From contig JAUNFK010000011.1 of NCBI GenBank assembly GCA_030525085.1, positions 2,072 through 38,385 of the forward strand: DNA of 36,314 nt. Direction: 5' to 3'. The notes below the pieces were generated by a model. The model made no database searches and was not told the origin of the DNA. It saw only the letters and a list, made by a program, of their open reading frames with translations. The position numbers and the translations under genes are program-made. Position 1 is the first letter of the stretch. Each line of letters opens with the position of its first letter. The DNA comes from a bacterium. Its GTDB lineage: Bacteria; Bacillota_I; Bacilli_A; RF39; UBA660. Below are positions 9,386 to 17,170 of the stretch, in pieces.

Positions 9386-10738
9386 TTAATTAACAATTTT
9401 GTTTTTTATATCTTCTAAAACTTGTCTTATGTTGTTTTCATCGTTTTGTACTTCATTATTTATTTTATCATATGAGTGTAAAACTGTCGAATGGTCTCTA
9501 TTACCAAATTCTAAACCAATTTTAATGATTGTTTCTGATGTTGTCATTCTACAAAGATACATAGCGATTTGTCTTGGATAGTTGATGTTCGATGTTCTTT
9601 TTTTACTTTTTAAGTCTTCAATTGTTATATGATAATAATCAGCTACAGCTTTTTGAATTTTTTGAATGTCATTTGTAATATATATTGATTTTCCGATGTA
9701 ATCTTTTAAGGCATCTACTGCAAATTCTAGATTAATTTCTTTAGGGCCCATCATAGCTGCATAAGCATATAGTCTTGTTATAGCGCCTTCTAGGTGTCTT
9801 ACATCGTTTTCACAATTTGTCGCAATGTACTCAATAACTTCATTTGGGACCATTTTAGCTACTTCATGACCTGTCATTTTGTCTTTTAATATTTTGCATC
9901 TAAGTTCAAAATCAGGAGGTTCGATATTTGCTGTTAATCCCCATCTGAATCTTGTTAATAGTCTTTCTTCAAGTAGTTTTAAGTCATCTGGTGAGCGGTC
10001 AGAGCTAATAATTATTTGTTTATTTGAATCATATAGTGTTGTAAATGTGTGAAAGAATTCTTGCTGAGTTTTTGCTGCTCCACCTAGGAATTGGATATCA
10101 TCAATCATTAAAATGTCTATATTTCGGTATTTTTCTTTAAACTGGCTTACAACATCGTAGTTGTTTTCGTCTTTTTTGTTAATACCTATAAAGTCTGAAA
10201 TGAATTCTTCACTGGTTACATAAAGTACATTTTTATTTGTTTTTTGAACTATGTAATTACCAATTGCGTGCATTAAGTGGGTTTTTCCTAGTCCGCTTTT
10301 TCCGTATATAAATAATGGATTATATATTTTTCCTGGTTGTTCAGCCACTGCTAATGCTGCAAGCTGAGCAAATCGGTTACTATCCCCTATTACAAAATTT
10401 TCAAAAGTATATTTTGGATTTAGGTTGGAATTGAAATTATTATTTTCTGGCTCCTCTACTTCATCAAGTTCTAGTACTTCTAGAGGCTTTATTTCTTCTG
10501 CAGATAAGAATTCAATATCATATGCGGTTCCTGTTACAGTACTTACTATTTCTTCGATAAGATCATAATAGGTTTGATTAAGTATTTTTTTATGGAATTC
10601 CATGGGAACTTGAATTTGTAAGGTATTATTTTTAATCCCAATTAGTTTAGTTTCTTTGAACCAAGTGTCGTAAGATAATGGATTTAATTTACTATGTATA
10701 ACTTCAAGAATATCATCCCAATTAACATTGTTATTCAT
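9386..10738 (-). CDS. dnaA: Chromosomal replication initiator DnaA
   Basis: AAA+ initiator that binds DnaA boxes and melts oriC. The protein is 450 residues. The N-terminal helicase/SirA-interaction domain is residues 1-75, followed by a short acidic linker (80-100). Walker A is GKSGLGKT (146-153), Walker B is LMIDDIQFLGG, sensor I is IIISSDR, and the box VII arginine lies in LLTRFRWGL. The domain IV DNA-binding signature RDHSTVLHSYDKI is near residue 420. GGGGTGAGG precedes the ATG. It diverges from rpmH across the origin spacer. The best upstream promoter carries a Spo0A box across its -10. A TGTCGAA also falls inside the 3' coding region (9485-9491) as part of the DHSTV codons and is probably chance. 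Confidence 0.98.
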   Translation of the reverse strand: MNNNVNWDDILEVIHSKLNPLSYDTWFKETKLIGIKNNTLQIQVPMEFHKKILNQTYYDLIEEIVSTVTGTAYDIEFLSAEEIKPLEVLELDEVEEPENNNFNSNLNPKYTFENFVIGDSNRFAQLAALAVAEQPGKIYNPLFIYGKSGLGKTHLMHAIGNYIVQKTNKNVLYVTSEEFISDFIGINKKDENNYDVVSQFKEKYRNIDILMIDDIQFLGGAAKTQQEFFHTFTTLYDSNKQIIISSDRSPDDLKLLEERLLTRFRWGLTANIEPPDFELRCKILKDKMTGHEVAKMVPNEVIEYIATNCENDVRHLEGAITRLYAYAAMMGPKEINLEFAVDALKDYIGKSIYITNDIQKIQKAVADYYHITIEDLKSKKRTSNINYPRQIAMYLCRMTTSETIIKIGLEFGNRDHSTVLHSYDKINNEVQNDENNIRQVLEDIKNKIVN

Positions 10739-11050
10739 TACCTCACCCCGGTCCTTCGTTTTTTGATAACTATATTTTAAACCAAGTCTGTGGAAAAATA
10801 AAGAGTGAAAATGCCAAAATTTAAATTCGACAATTTTTTCAACATTTTGTCAACAAGCAAAGCCTTTAGTTATATAGCTTTCATGATGTTATCAACAATA
10901 TCCACAAAATGCAATTAACACTAAAAAAAGATATAAACATTTTCCACTTTTAGTGATTTTGAATTTTAATTATTTTTAATTTTTTAGTTTATATTTTTTG
11001 TCACAGATATTTTTTATTTTCTTTTCAATAATTATGTGGGTAAGTTTTTA
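10739..11050. other. Probable oriC: dnaA-rpmH spacer with DnaA-box-like sites
   Basis: The spacer carries no gene. DnaA-box-like sites, each one mismatch from TTATCCACA, are TGTGGAAAA (10789-10797, reverse), TTATCAACA (10889-10897) and ATATCCACA (10898-10906). The last two abut with no gap. A weaker TTTTCCACT is at 10940-10948. The stretch 10949-11030 is nearly all A/T. Genes diverge from this point, dnaA to the left and rpmH to the right, as at Bacillota origins. No perfect DnaA box is present, so the boundaries are approximate. Confidence 0.75.
10825..10853 (-). promoter_or_regulatory. Candidate dnaA promoter with a Spo0A box over the -10
   Basis: Minus strand TTGACA (10848-10853), 17-bp spacer, TCGAAT (10825-10830). 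The exact Spo0A box TTCGACA/TGTCGAA (10826-10832) covers the -10, and a one-mismatch copy TTCAACA lies at 10838-10844. The -10 is weak, so the promoter call is tentative; the box is a direct match. Confidence 0.45.
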
Positions 11051-11079
11051 TTGACTTGTTTCCTTTAATATAATATAAT
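11051..11079 (+). promoter_or_regulatory. rpmH operon promoter
   Basis: TTGACT (11051-11056), 17-bp spacer, consensus TATAAT (11074-11079). Strong SigA-type promoter for rpmH-rnpA-yidC-jag. Confidence 0.85.
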
Positions 11080-11115
11080 AGAAACGCTAAATTTGATGTG
11101 GAGGTGCAATTTTTT

Positions 11116-11238
11116 ATGAAGAGAACTTTTCAACCTAATAATCGTAAAATGAAGAAAAAGTTTGGTTTTTTTGCAAGAAAAGCTAGTAATATTTTAAATA
11201 GACGTAGAGCAAAAGGACGCAAAGTTTTATGTAAGTAA
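11116..11238 (+). CDS. rpmH: 50S ribosomal protein bL34, unusually short
   Basis: Small basic protein of the large ribosomal subunit. It is 40 residues, beginning [11 protein letters not shown] and ending [12 protein letters not shown], so both conserved ends are intact. The usual bacterial form is about 44 residues; against B. subtilis the four residues at the KNGR position before the VLARRR segment are missing, leaving [12 protein letters not shown]. The reading frame is continuous and the GGAGGTG ribosome site is 9 nt upstream of the ATG, so it looks like a genuine 12-nt in-frame deletion rather than a broken gene. It is first in the operon with rnpA, yidC and jag, and diverges from dnaA. 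Confidence 0.96.
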   Translation: MKRTFQPNNRKMKKKFGFFARKASNILNRRRAKGRKVLCK

Positions 11239-11257
11239 GCCACGTATAGTGGTTTTT
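11237..11257 (+). terminator. rpmH-rnpA attenuator hairpin
   Basis: AAGCCAC, loop GTATA, GTGGTTT, then a T-rich run. This 7-bp stem with one G-T pair takes in the last bases of the rpmH stop. It probably causes partial termination, keeping rnpA below rpmH. Confidence 0.5.
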
Positions 11258-11275
11258 ATTCTATATGGGTGAGTT

Positions 11276-11602
11276 ATGAGAGAAGAAATTAGAATAAAGA
11301 GTAAATTAGAGTTTGATGAATTTTTTAAAAACTCAAAGAGCGTTAGTAATAATTATTTTGTATTATATAAAAAGGAAAAGAAATTTAATAATGTAAGAGT
11401 TGGCATAGCAATTGGTACTAAATTTGGTAAAGCTTATAAAAGAAATTTGTATAAGAGAAGGTTGCGTAATATAATAAGGAACAATTATGATAAATTTAAT
11501 CAAAACTATGATTATGTGCTTTTAATTAGGAAAAGTTGTGTTACAATAGACTATAGAGAAATGGAAAATTGTTTCTTAAATTTAATTAAAAAGGTGAAAT
11601 AA
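11276..11602 (+). CDS. rnpA: Ribonuclease P protein component
   Basis: Protein cofactor of the RNase P ribozyme, which matures tRNA 5' ends. It is 108 residues, with the family N-terminal segment RIKSKLEFDEFF and central RNR-box variant KAYKRNLYKRRLRNIIR, whose basic face contacts the RNA. GGGTGAG lies just before the ATG. Its TAA shares one base with the yidC ATG (TAATG), implying coupled translation. It is 37 nt after rpmH, beyond the attenuator-like hairpin, in the conserved rpmH-rnpA-yidC-jag order. Confidence 0.95.
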   Translation: MREEIRIKSKLEFDEFFKNSKSVSNNYFVLYKKEKKFNNVRVGIAIGTKFGKAYKRNLYKRRLRNIIRNNYDKFNQNYDYVLLIRKSCVTIDYREMENCFLNLIKKVK

Positions 11603-12528
11603 TGAAAAAGAAGATGATATTGTTATGTGCAATGATTATGTTACTTGGTGGTTGTACAAAATATATTGCAGATGATAACAAAAAACGTGTTGTGTATGAA
11701 GTCACTGGACAGAGCTTACCATCAAATATTTTATGTAAGCCTAGTGATGATGATTTAGCTAGTATTTATGAGAAATATAAAGATAATTTAGAAGTTAATT
11801 TAGATAATTTGCCTAAGTGCGAAGATATTAAGATTTATGATAGCAAAAATTATAATGGTTTGTGGGTTCAATTATTTGTAATGCCACTTGCTTGGGTAAT
11901 TGTAAAATTAGGTATACTTGTTAAGAGTTATGGTGTATCTGTAATGATTGTTGGATTACTTATTAGATTAATTTTGATGCCATTTTCAATTAAAGCTACT
12001 AAACAAAGTCAAAATATGCAAAAGGCTCAAAAGGATTTAAATAGATTAGAAGAAAAGTATAAGAATAGAACTGATAATGATGCGATGATGCAGAAGAGTC
12101 AGGAAATGCTTGCTATTTATAAGAAGTATAATATTAGTCCTGTTGGTAGTTGTTTAATGAGTTTTATACAGCTTCCTATATTCTTTGCGTTTTTAGAAGC
12201 TATTAATAGAATCCCTGCAATATTTGAGGAGTACCTAGGAGCATTCCAATTAGGTACAACACCTTTGGTTGCTTTAAAGAGTGGTAATTATTATTATATT
12301 ATTTTGATTTTACTTATTATACTAACTACTTATTTATCTTTATCATTTAATATGAAGAGTGCAGGTAGTGCTGAGCAACAACAACAGATGAAGTTTATGA
12401 CTGGATTTATGATAGTGTTTATTTCAATTGCTTCATTTAGTTTACCAACAGCAATTGCACTATATTGGATTGTTACTAATGGATTTAGTGTAATTCAAAA
12501 TTATATTGTAAGTAAAAGGAGAAGTTAA
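11602..12528 (+). CDS. yidC: Membrane protein insertase YidC/OxaA (lipoprotein form)
   Basis: Inserts and folds membrane proteins, alone or with SecYEG. The protein is 308 residues. It starts with a lipoprotein signal MKKKMILLCAMIMLLGGC (lipobox LGGC, Cys at 18), as in Gram-positive YidC. An extracellular segment follows to about residue 85. Five hydrophobic spans are then seen, the first two around 88-130. The conserved hydrophilic-groove arginine is in VGLLIRLILMPF. A charged cytoplasmic loop (TKQSQNMQKAQKDLNRLEEKY) lies between spans. It sits between rnpA (1-nt overlap) and jag (1-nt gap). Whether it also serves sporulation like SpoIIIJ cannot be told from sequence. Confidence 0.95.
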   Translation: MKKKMILLCAMIMLLGGCTKYIADDNKKRVVYEVTGQSLPSNILCKPSDDDLASIYEKYKDNLEVNLDNLPKCEDIKIYDSKNYNGLWVQLFVMPLAWVIVKLGILVKSYGVSVMIVGLLIRLILMPFSIKATKQSQNMQKAQKDLNRLEEKYKNRTDNDAMMQKSQEMLAIYKKYNISPVGSCLMSFIQLPIFFAFLEAINRIPAIFEEYLGAFQLGTTPLVALKSGNYYYIILILLIILTTYLSLSFNMKSAGSAEQQQQMKFMTGFMIVFISIASFSLPTAIALYWIVTNGFSVIQNYIVSKRRS

Positions 12529-12529
12529 T

Positions 12530-13141
12530 ATGAAAGAGTATGTTTATGAGGGAAAAGACCAAGAGGTTGTATTAAATAAAGTTTTAGAGGATTTAAATGT
12601 TACTGAAAACGATTTTGTTTATACAAAAGAAGATGTAAAAGGTAAGCTTTTTAAGGCTGGAACTACTAAGTATCATGTTTATTTAAATACAGATATTTTA
12701 GAGTTTGTTAAAGAGTATTTAAATACTTTATTAACTGAGATGGGACTTGAGGTTAAGTTTGAATCTAATATTAGAGATAAACAAATTAATATTAAGATGT
12801 ATTCAAATAATAATCCTATATTAATTGGAAAGAATGGTCAGACGCTTACTGCACTAACTACTGTTTGTAAGGCTGCTGTTTTTGCAAGAATTGGAGTATA
12901 TCCTTATTTAAATTTAGATGCTTCTGATTATAAGGATAAACAAGTTAGTCATCTAGAAAGACTTGCTAAGAATATTGCACGTGAAGTTAGAAATACTGGT
13001 AGAGAAGTTGTTATGGATAATATGAATTCTTATGAAAGACGTATAGTTCATAATGTTCTTACTGATTTTAAGGGAGTAACGACAATTAGTGAAGGGGAAG
13101 AACCTAATAGACATATTATTGTAAAGCCAAAAAAAGATTAG
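12530..13141 (+). CDS. jag: RNA-binding protein KhpB/Jag (SpoIIIJ-associated)
   Basis: Single-stranded RNA-binding protein of 203 residues; in relatives it partners KhpA and affects cell elongation and mRNA stability. The N-terminal Jag-N domain covers about residues 1-50 (EYVYEGKDQEVVLNKVLEDL). The KH domain carries the GxxG loop in LIGKNGQTL near residue 100. The R3H domain is near 160 with REVVMDNMNSYERRIVHNVL. AGGAGA precedes the ATG, which starts 1 nt after yidC ends. A hairpin terminator at its stop closes the rpmH operon. Confidence 0.94.
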   Translation: MKEYVYEGKDQEVVLNKVLEDLNVTENDFVYTKEDVKGKLFKAGTTKYHVYLNTDILEFVKEYLNTLLTEMGLEVKFESNIRDKQINIKMYSNNNPILIGKNGQTLTALTTVCKAAVFARIGVYPYLNLDASDYKDKQVSHLERLAKNIAREVRNTGREVVMDNMNSYERRIVHNVLTDFKGVTTISEGEEPNRHIIVKPKKD

Positions 13142-13156
13142 AAATAGTCTTTTTTT
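13129..13156 (+). terminator. jag intrinsic terminator around the stop codon
   Basis: AAAGATTA, loop GAAA, TAGTCTTT with flanking A and T runs; one G-T pair. The TAG of jag (13139-13141) spans the stem-loop junction. Confidence 0.75.
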
Positions 13157-13172
13157 ATTTTTAAGAGAAGTG

Positions 13173-13181
13173 TGCTATAAT
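13173..13181 (+). promoter_or_regulatory. mnmE extended -10 promoter
   Basis: TGCTATAAT, an extended -10; GTGC and GCAC arms flank it. No clear -35. It starts a new unit mnmE-mnmG-rsmG(-noc). Confidence 0.6.
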
Positions 13182-13206
13182 ACGCACTAGAAGAGGAGTT
13201 TTTGTC

Positions 13207-14562
13207 ATGGATAATTCTACAATTTGTGCAGTGTCTACGGCAGTTGGGACTGGTGCTATATCTATAGTTAGATGTAGTGGAGTAGATGCTATAAAAATAG
13301 TTAATTCAATATTTAAAGGTAAAAATTTGGAGAAAGTAGATTCTCATACTATTTCTTATGGACATATTGTGTCTGGTGAAGAAGTTATAGATGAGGTGTT
13401 GGTATCTGTAATGAGAGCTCCAAAGACTTTTACGTGCGAAGATGTTGTAGAAATTAATGTTCATGGTGGAATAACGACTACTGATAGAGTGCTTGAGCTT
13501 CTTTTAAATAGTGGATGCAGGTTAGCTGAACCTGGTGAATTTACAAAAAGAGCATTTTTAAATGGCAGAATAGATTTAACTCAAGCTGAGGGTGTTGAAG
13601 ATATTATTGAAGCAGAAAGTGAGAAGGCTAGAAAGCTTGCAATAAACCAAATAAGTGGTAAGTTAACTCCTAAAATAGATGGTATTAGAAAAGAATTACT
13701 TGCTTTGCAAGCAGAGATCGAGGTTAATATAGATTTTCCAGAATATGAAGAGGCTGAGGAGTATACAGAGTCTACGATAAGACCAAAGCTTGAAAAAATA
13801 AGTGCAGAATTAGATGATCTAGTACGTAATTCTAGTAATGGTAAGATGATTAAAAATGGAATTAATATTGCTTTAATAGGTAAACCTAATGCCGGAAAGA
13901 GTAGTATTTTAAATGGTTTACTTGAAGAAAATAAGGCGATTGTTACAAATATTCCAGGTACTACTAGAGATGTTATTGAAGGTAAAGTTATTTTAGATGG
14001 TATTGTGTTAAACTTTATTGATACCGCTGGTATTAGAGAAACCGATGATGTGGTTGAAAAAATCGGCGTACAGAAAAGTTTAGAAAGTGCTGAAAATGCA
14101 GATTTAAGAATTTATGTTTTAGATAATGGTGAAAAGTTAGATAATGAAACTTTGGAATTTATAAAATCTTTAAAAGATAAAAAGTTAGTTTTTGTTAATA
14201 AGAATGATTTAGATAGTAGTAATAATTACGGTGGTATTGATAATGATATTTTAGTTTATGGAAATACTGTTGAGTCTGATGGATTAGAATCTTTGAAAAA
14301 TAAAATTATTGAGTTATTTAAGATTAATGAATTAGAAACTAGTGATTATTCATTTTTATCTAATGCAAGGCAGATATCTTTGGTTAAGCAAGCTCTTGCT
14401 AGTATAAATGGAGCAGTAAATAATACATATACTGGGGTGCCAATTGATATGTATACGATTGATATTAAAGATGCTTATGATTTATTAGGTAAGGTAATTG
14501 GTAAAACTTATGATGATGATTTATTAGATGAGTTATTTTCTAGGTTTTGTTTAGGAAAGTAG
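13207..14562 (+). CDS. mnmE: tRNA modification GTPase MnmE
   Basis: With MnmG it makes the carboxymethylaminomethyl modification at U34 of tRNAs, using tetrahydrofolate and GTP. The protein is 451 residues. The N-terminal folate domain starts with TICAVSTAVGTGAISIVR. The G domain has G1 GKPNAGKSS, G3 DTAGI and G4 NKND. The C-terminus ends CLGK, the conserved C-x-GK motif that holds the catalytic Cys. AGAGGAG precedes the ATG. It lies 8 nt before the mnmG start. Confidence 0.97.
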   Translation: MDNSTICAVSTAVGTGAISIVRCSGVDAIKIVNSIFKGKNLEKVDSHTISYGHIVSGEEVIDEVLVSVMRAPKTFTCEDVVEINVHGGITTTDRVLELLLNSGCRLAEPGEFTKRAFLNGRIDLTQAEGVEDIIEAESEKARKLAINQISGKLTPKIDGIRKELLALQAEIEVNIDFPEYEEAEEYTESTIRPKLEKISAELDDLVRNSSNGKMIKNGINIALIGKPNAGKSSILNGLLEENKAIVTNIPGTTRDVIEGKVILDGIVLNFIDTAGIRETDDVVEKIGVQKSLESAENADLRIYVLDNGEKLDNETLEFIKSLKDKKLVFVNKNDLDSSNNYGGIDNDILVYGNTVESDGLESLKNKIIELFKINELETSDYSFLSNARQISLVKQALASINGAVNNTYTGVPIDMYTIDIKDAYDLLGKVIGKTYDDDLLDELFSRFCLGK

Positions 14563-14570
14563 GTGGATTT

Positions 14571-16427
14571 ATGAATTATGATGTTATAGTTGTTGGTGGT
14601 GGTCATGCCGGATGTGAAGCTGCACATGCTACTGCTGTTATGGGGTTAAAGACGCTTTTAATTTCTGCTAATAAGAAGAATATTGCGGATATGCCATGTA
14701 ATCCATCTATTGGTGGAACTGCTAAGGGTATTGTTGTTAGAGAAATAGATGCTTTAGGTGGTTTAATGGGTAAGGTTGCTGATGAGACACATATACAAAT
14801 TAAGATGCTTAATAATGCGAAGGGACCTGCTGTTAGATCTTTAAGAGCACAAGCTGATAAGATTACTTATCCTAGAGTTATGCTTGAAAAGTTAGAAAAT
14901 ACTCCTAATTTAACTATTATGGAAGCTATGGTTGAGGATTTAATTGTTAATGATAGTGCTGTATCTGGTGTTATATTAGAAAATGGGAGTACAGTAAATT
15001 CTAAAGCTGTTATTTTAACTACTGGTACTTATTTAAACAGTAAGATATTAGTTGGAGATACTTTTAAATATGAAGGCCCTCATGGGGAAAGAAGAAGTAA
15101 TAATTTAAGTAAAAAGTTAGCTGATTATGGATTTGAAATACAGAGACTAAAGACTGGTACTCCTCAAAGAATTGAGAGAAGTAGTGTTGATTTTTCTAAA
15201 CTTAGTGAAGAGTGTGGAGATGATTGTTATTGGACTTTTAGTTTTGATAATGAACCATTTTATGATAAAGATAAGCAAGAAAAGTGTTATATAGTTTATA
15301 CTAATCAAAATACTCACAAGATTATAAGAGATAATTTGTCTAGATCTGCTATGTATGGTGGTTATGCAGAAGGTATTGGCCCAAGATATTGTCCTTCAAT
15401 TGAGGATAAGGTTGTTAGATTTGCGGATAGAGAGCGTCATCAATTATTTTTAGAACCAGAAAGTTTGTATTATGATGATTTATATTTACAAGGATTTTCA
15501 ACGAGCATGCCAATTGATGTGCAAGAAGAGATGGTACATAGTTTGGTAGGTTTAGAGCATGCAGTTATTAAAAAGTATGCGTATGCTATTGAGTATGATG
15601 CGATTAATCCACTACAATTAAATCCTTCTTTGGAGACTAAGGTATTAAAGAATTTATTTACTGCTGGTCAGATAAATGGCACTAGTGGTTATGAAGAAGC
15701 TGCTGGTCAAGGTATAATTGCTGGAATAAATGCAGGATTAATGTTAAAAGGTAAGAAGCCATTAATACTTAAAAGAAATGAGTCTTATATTGGAGTTTTA
15801 GTTGATGATTTAGTTACTAAGGGAACTAAGGAACCTTATAGATTATTAACTTCAAGAGCAGAGTTTAGATTAATACTTCGTCATGATAATGCTGATTTAA
15901 GACTTAGAAAGTATGGATATGAAGCTGGATTAATTGATGAAGAAAGATATAATAAACTTCTTATTAAAGAAAATGCAATTAATACACTTCTTGAGGAACT
16001 TAAAAATGTTAGAGTTAGTAAAAATACGCTTCCAGAAGCTTTAAGTTATTTAAGGGATAGTTTGTCAACGGGTTATAGTTTGTATGATTTGTTAAAAAGA
16101 CCAGAGGTTAAAATTGTAGATTATTTAAGAGGTAATTTAATTAAAGATTATGATAAAGATGTACTTGAACAAGCAGAGTTTTTTGTTAAGTATGAGGGTT
16201 ATATTAATAAGGAATATCAGGAAGCTAATAAGTTATTAAAACTTGAAGAAAAAGAGATACCTACTGATATTGATTATAATAAAATTAAGAATTTAGCGAG
16301 TGAGGCTAGACAAAAATTAAAATTAGTTAGACCACTTACTTTAGCTCAGGCATCAAGAATTAGTGGAGTTAATCCGGTAGATATTTCAGTGCTTGCTGTT
16401 TATTTGAAGAAGGAGTATAACAAATGA
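14571..16427 (+). CDS. mnmG: tRNA uridine-5-carboxymethylaminomethyl modification enzyme MnmG (GidA)
   Basis: FAD-dependent partner of MnmE in U34 modification. It is 618 residues from the ATG at 14571. The FAD Rossmann motif GGGHAGCEAA is near residue 9. GidA signature segments include GPRYCPSIEDK and the QINGTSGYEEAAGQG stretch. AGGTGG precedes the ATG; an earlier in-frame TTG at 14547 would add eight residues not typical of the family and overlap mnmE. The TGA overlaps the rsmG ATG by 4 nt. Confidence 0.97.
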   Translation: MNYDVIVVGGGHAGCEAAHATAVMGLKTLLISANKKNIADMPCNPSIGGTAKGIVVREIDALGGLMGKVADETHIQIKMLNNAKGPAVRSLRAQADKITYPRVMLEKLENTPNLTIMEAMVEDLIVNDSAVSGVILENGSTVNSKAVILTTGTYLNSKILVGDTFKYEGPHGERRSNNLSKKLADYGFEIQRLKTGTPQRIERSSVDFSKLSEECGDDCYWTFSFDNEPFYDKDKQEKCYIVYTNQNTHKIIRDNLSRSAMYGGYAEGIGPRYCPSIEDKVVRFADRERHQLFLEPESLYYDDLYLQGFSTSMPIDVQEEMVHSLVGLEHAVIKKYAYAIEYDAINPLQLNPSLETKVLKNLFTAGQINGTSGYEEAAGQGIIAGINAGLMLKGKKPLILKRNESYIGVLVDDLVTKGTKEPYRLLTSRAEFRLILRHDNADLRLRKYGYEAGLIDEERYNKLLIKENAINTLLEELKNVRVSKNTLPEALSYLRDSLSTGYSLYDLLKRPEVKIVDYLRGNLIKDYDKDVLEQAEFFVKYEGYINKEYQEANKLLKLEEKEIPTDIDYNKIKNLASEARQKLKLVRPLTLAQASRISGVNPVDISVLAVYLKKEYNK

Positions 16428-17140
16428 GTGAAAGTGAATTTATAAGTTCTTTAAAGGAGTTAGGTTTAGGCATTACTGAAGAACAAATAAATAAATTTAG
16501 AGTATATGCTAGTGATCTTCTTTCTTATAATGAGCATACTAATTTAACAGCAATCCGTAATTTAGATGAGGTTTATTTAAAACATTTTTATGATAGTTTG
16601 ACTGTTTATAATGTTTATAAATTTACTAATGAGAGTGTGCTTGATATTGGTACAGGTGCTGGGTTTCCGGGGATTGTTTTAAAGATTATGTTTCCTGATA
16701 TTAAGTTAACGCTTTTAGATAGTAATAATAAGAAGACGACATTTTTAAAGTATGTTTTAGGTAAGTTAGGAATAGAAGCTAATGTTATTAATGATAGGGC
16801 AGAAAAGTATTATTTGTTTGGCGAAAGATATGATGTTGTAGTTTCAAGAGCTGTTGCTGATATGAGTATTCTTAGCGAACTTGCAATTCCTTTTTGCAAA
16901 GTTGGTGGAGCTTTTATTGCTATGAAGGGAAAAAGTAGTGAAGAAATCGATAATGCTAATTATGCTATAGAGTTTTTAGGTGGAAAAATAAGTGAAGCAG
17001 AAGAGTTTTCTTTACCTAAAGATGCTGGTGAGAGAACGCTTGTTAAAGTAGAAAAGGTTAGTGATACACCGAATGGGTATCCTAGAGTTTATGATAAAAT
17101 ACGTAAATCTCCTATTGCAAAAACTAGAAAAATAAAGTAA
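16424..17140 (+). CDS. rsmG: 16S rRNA (guanine527-N7)-methyltransferase RsmG (GidB)
   Basis: Methylates G527 of 16S rRNA; loss gives low-level streptomycin resistance in other bacteria. The protein is 238 residues. The SAM-binding motif I is VLDIGTGAGFPG near residue 70, preceded by the family segment NEHTNLTAIR and followed by the acidic TLLDSNNKK and the VVSRAVADM segment. Its ATG overlaps the mnmG stop (ATGA), so translation is coupled. It is followed by noc, the standard Bacillota order. Confidence 0.96.
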   Translation: MSESEFISSLKELGLGITEEQINKFRVYASDLLSYNEHTNLTAIRNLDEVYLKHFYDSLTVYNVYKFTNESVLDIGTGAGFPGIVLKIMFPDIKLTLLDSNNKKTTFLKYVLGKLGIEANVINDRAEKYYLFGERYDVVVSRAVADMSILSELAIPFCKVGGAFIAMKGKSSEEIDNANYAIEFLGGKISEAEEFSLPKDAGERTLVKVEKVSDTPNGYPRVYDKIRKSPIAKTRKIK

Positions 17141-17170
17141 TATTATATTTAGAATAGGATGGGTTGTTTT

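Noticed and set aside
9485-9491. Spo0A box within dnaA
   Set aside because: It is formed by the codons of the conserved DHSTV signature, so chance or coding constraint explains it.
16655-16675. Second Noc-like site near TTTCCGGGGA in rsmG
   Set aside because: It is not palindromic and lacks the flanking AT bases of the 16-bp site.
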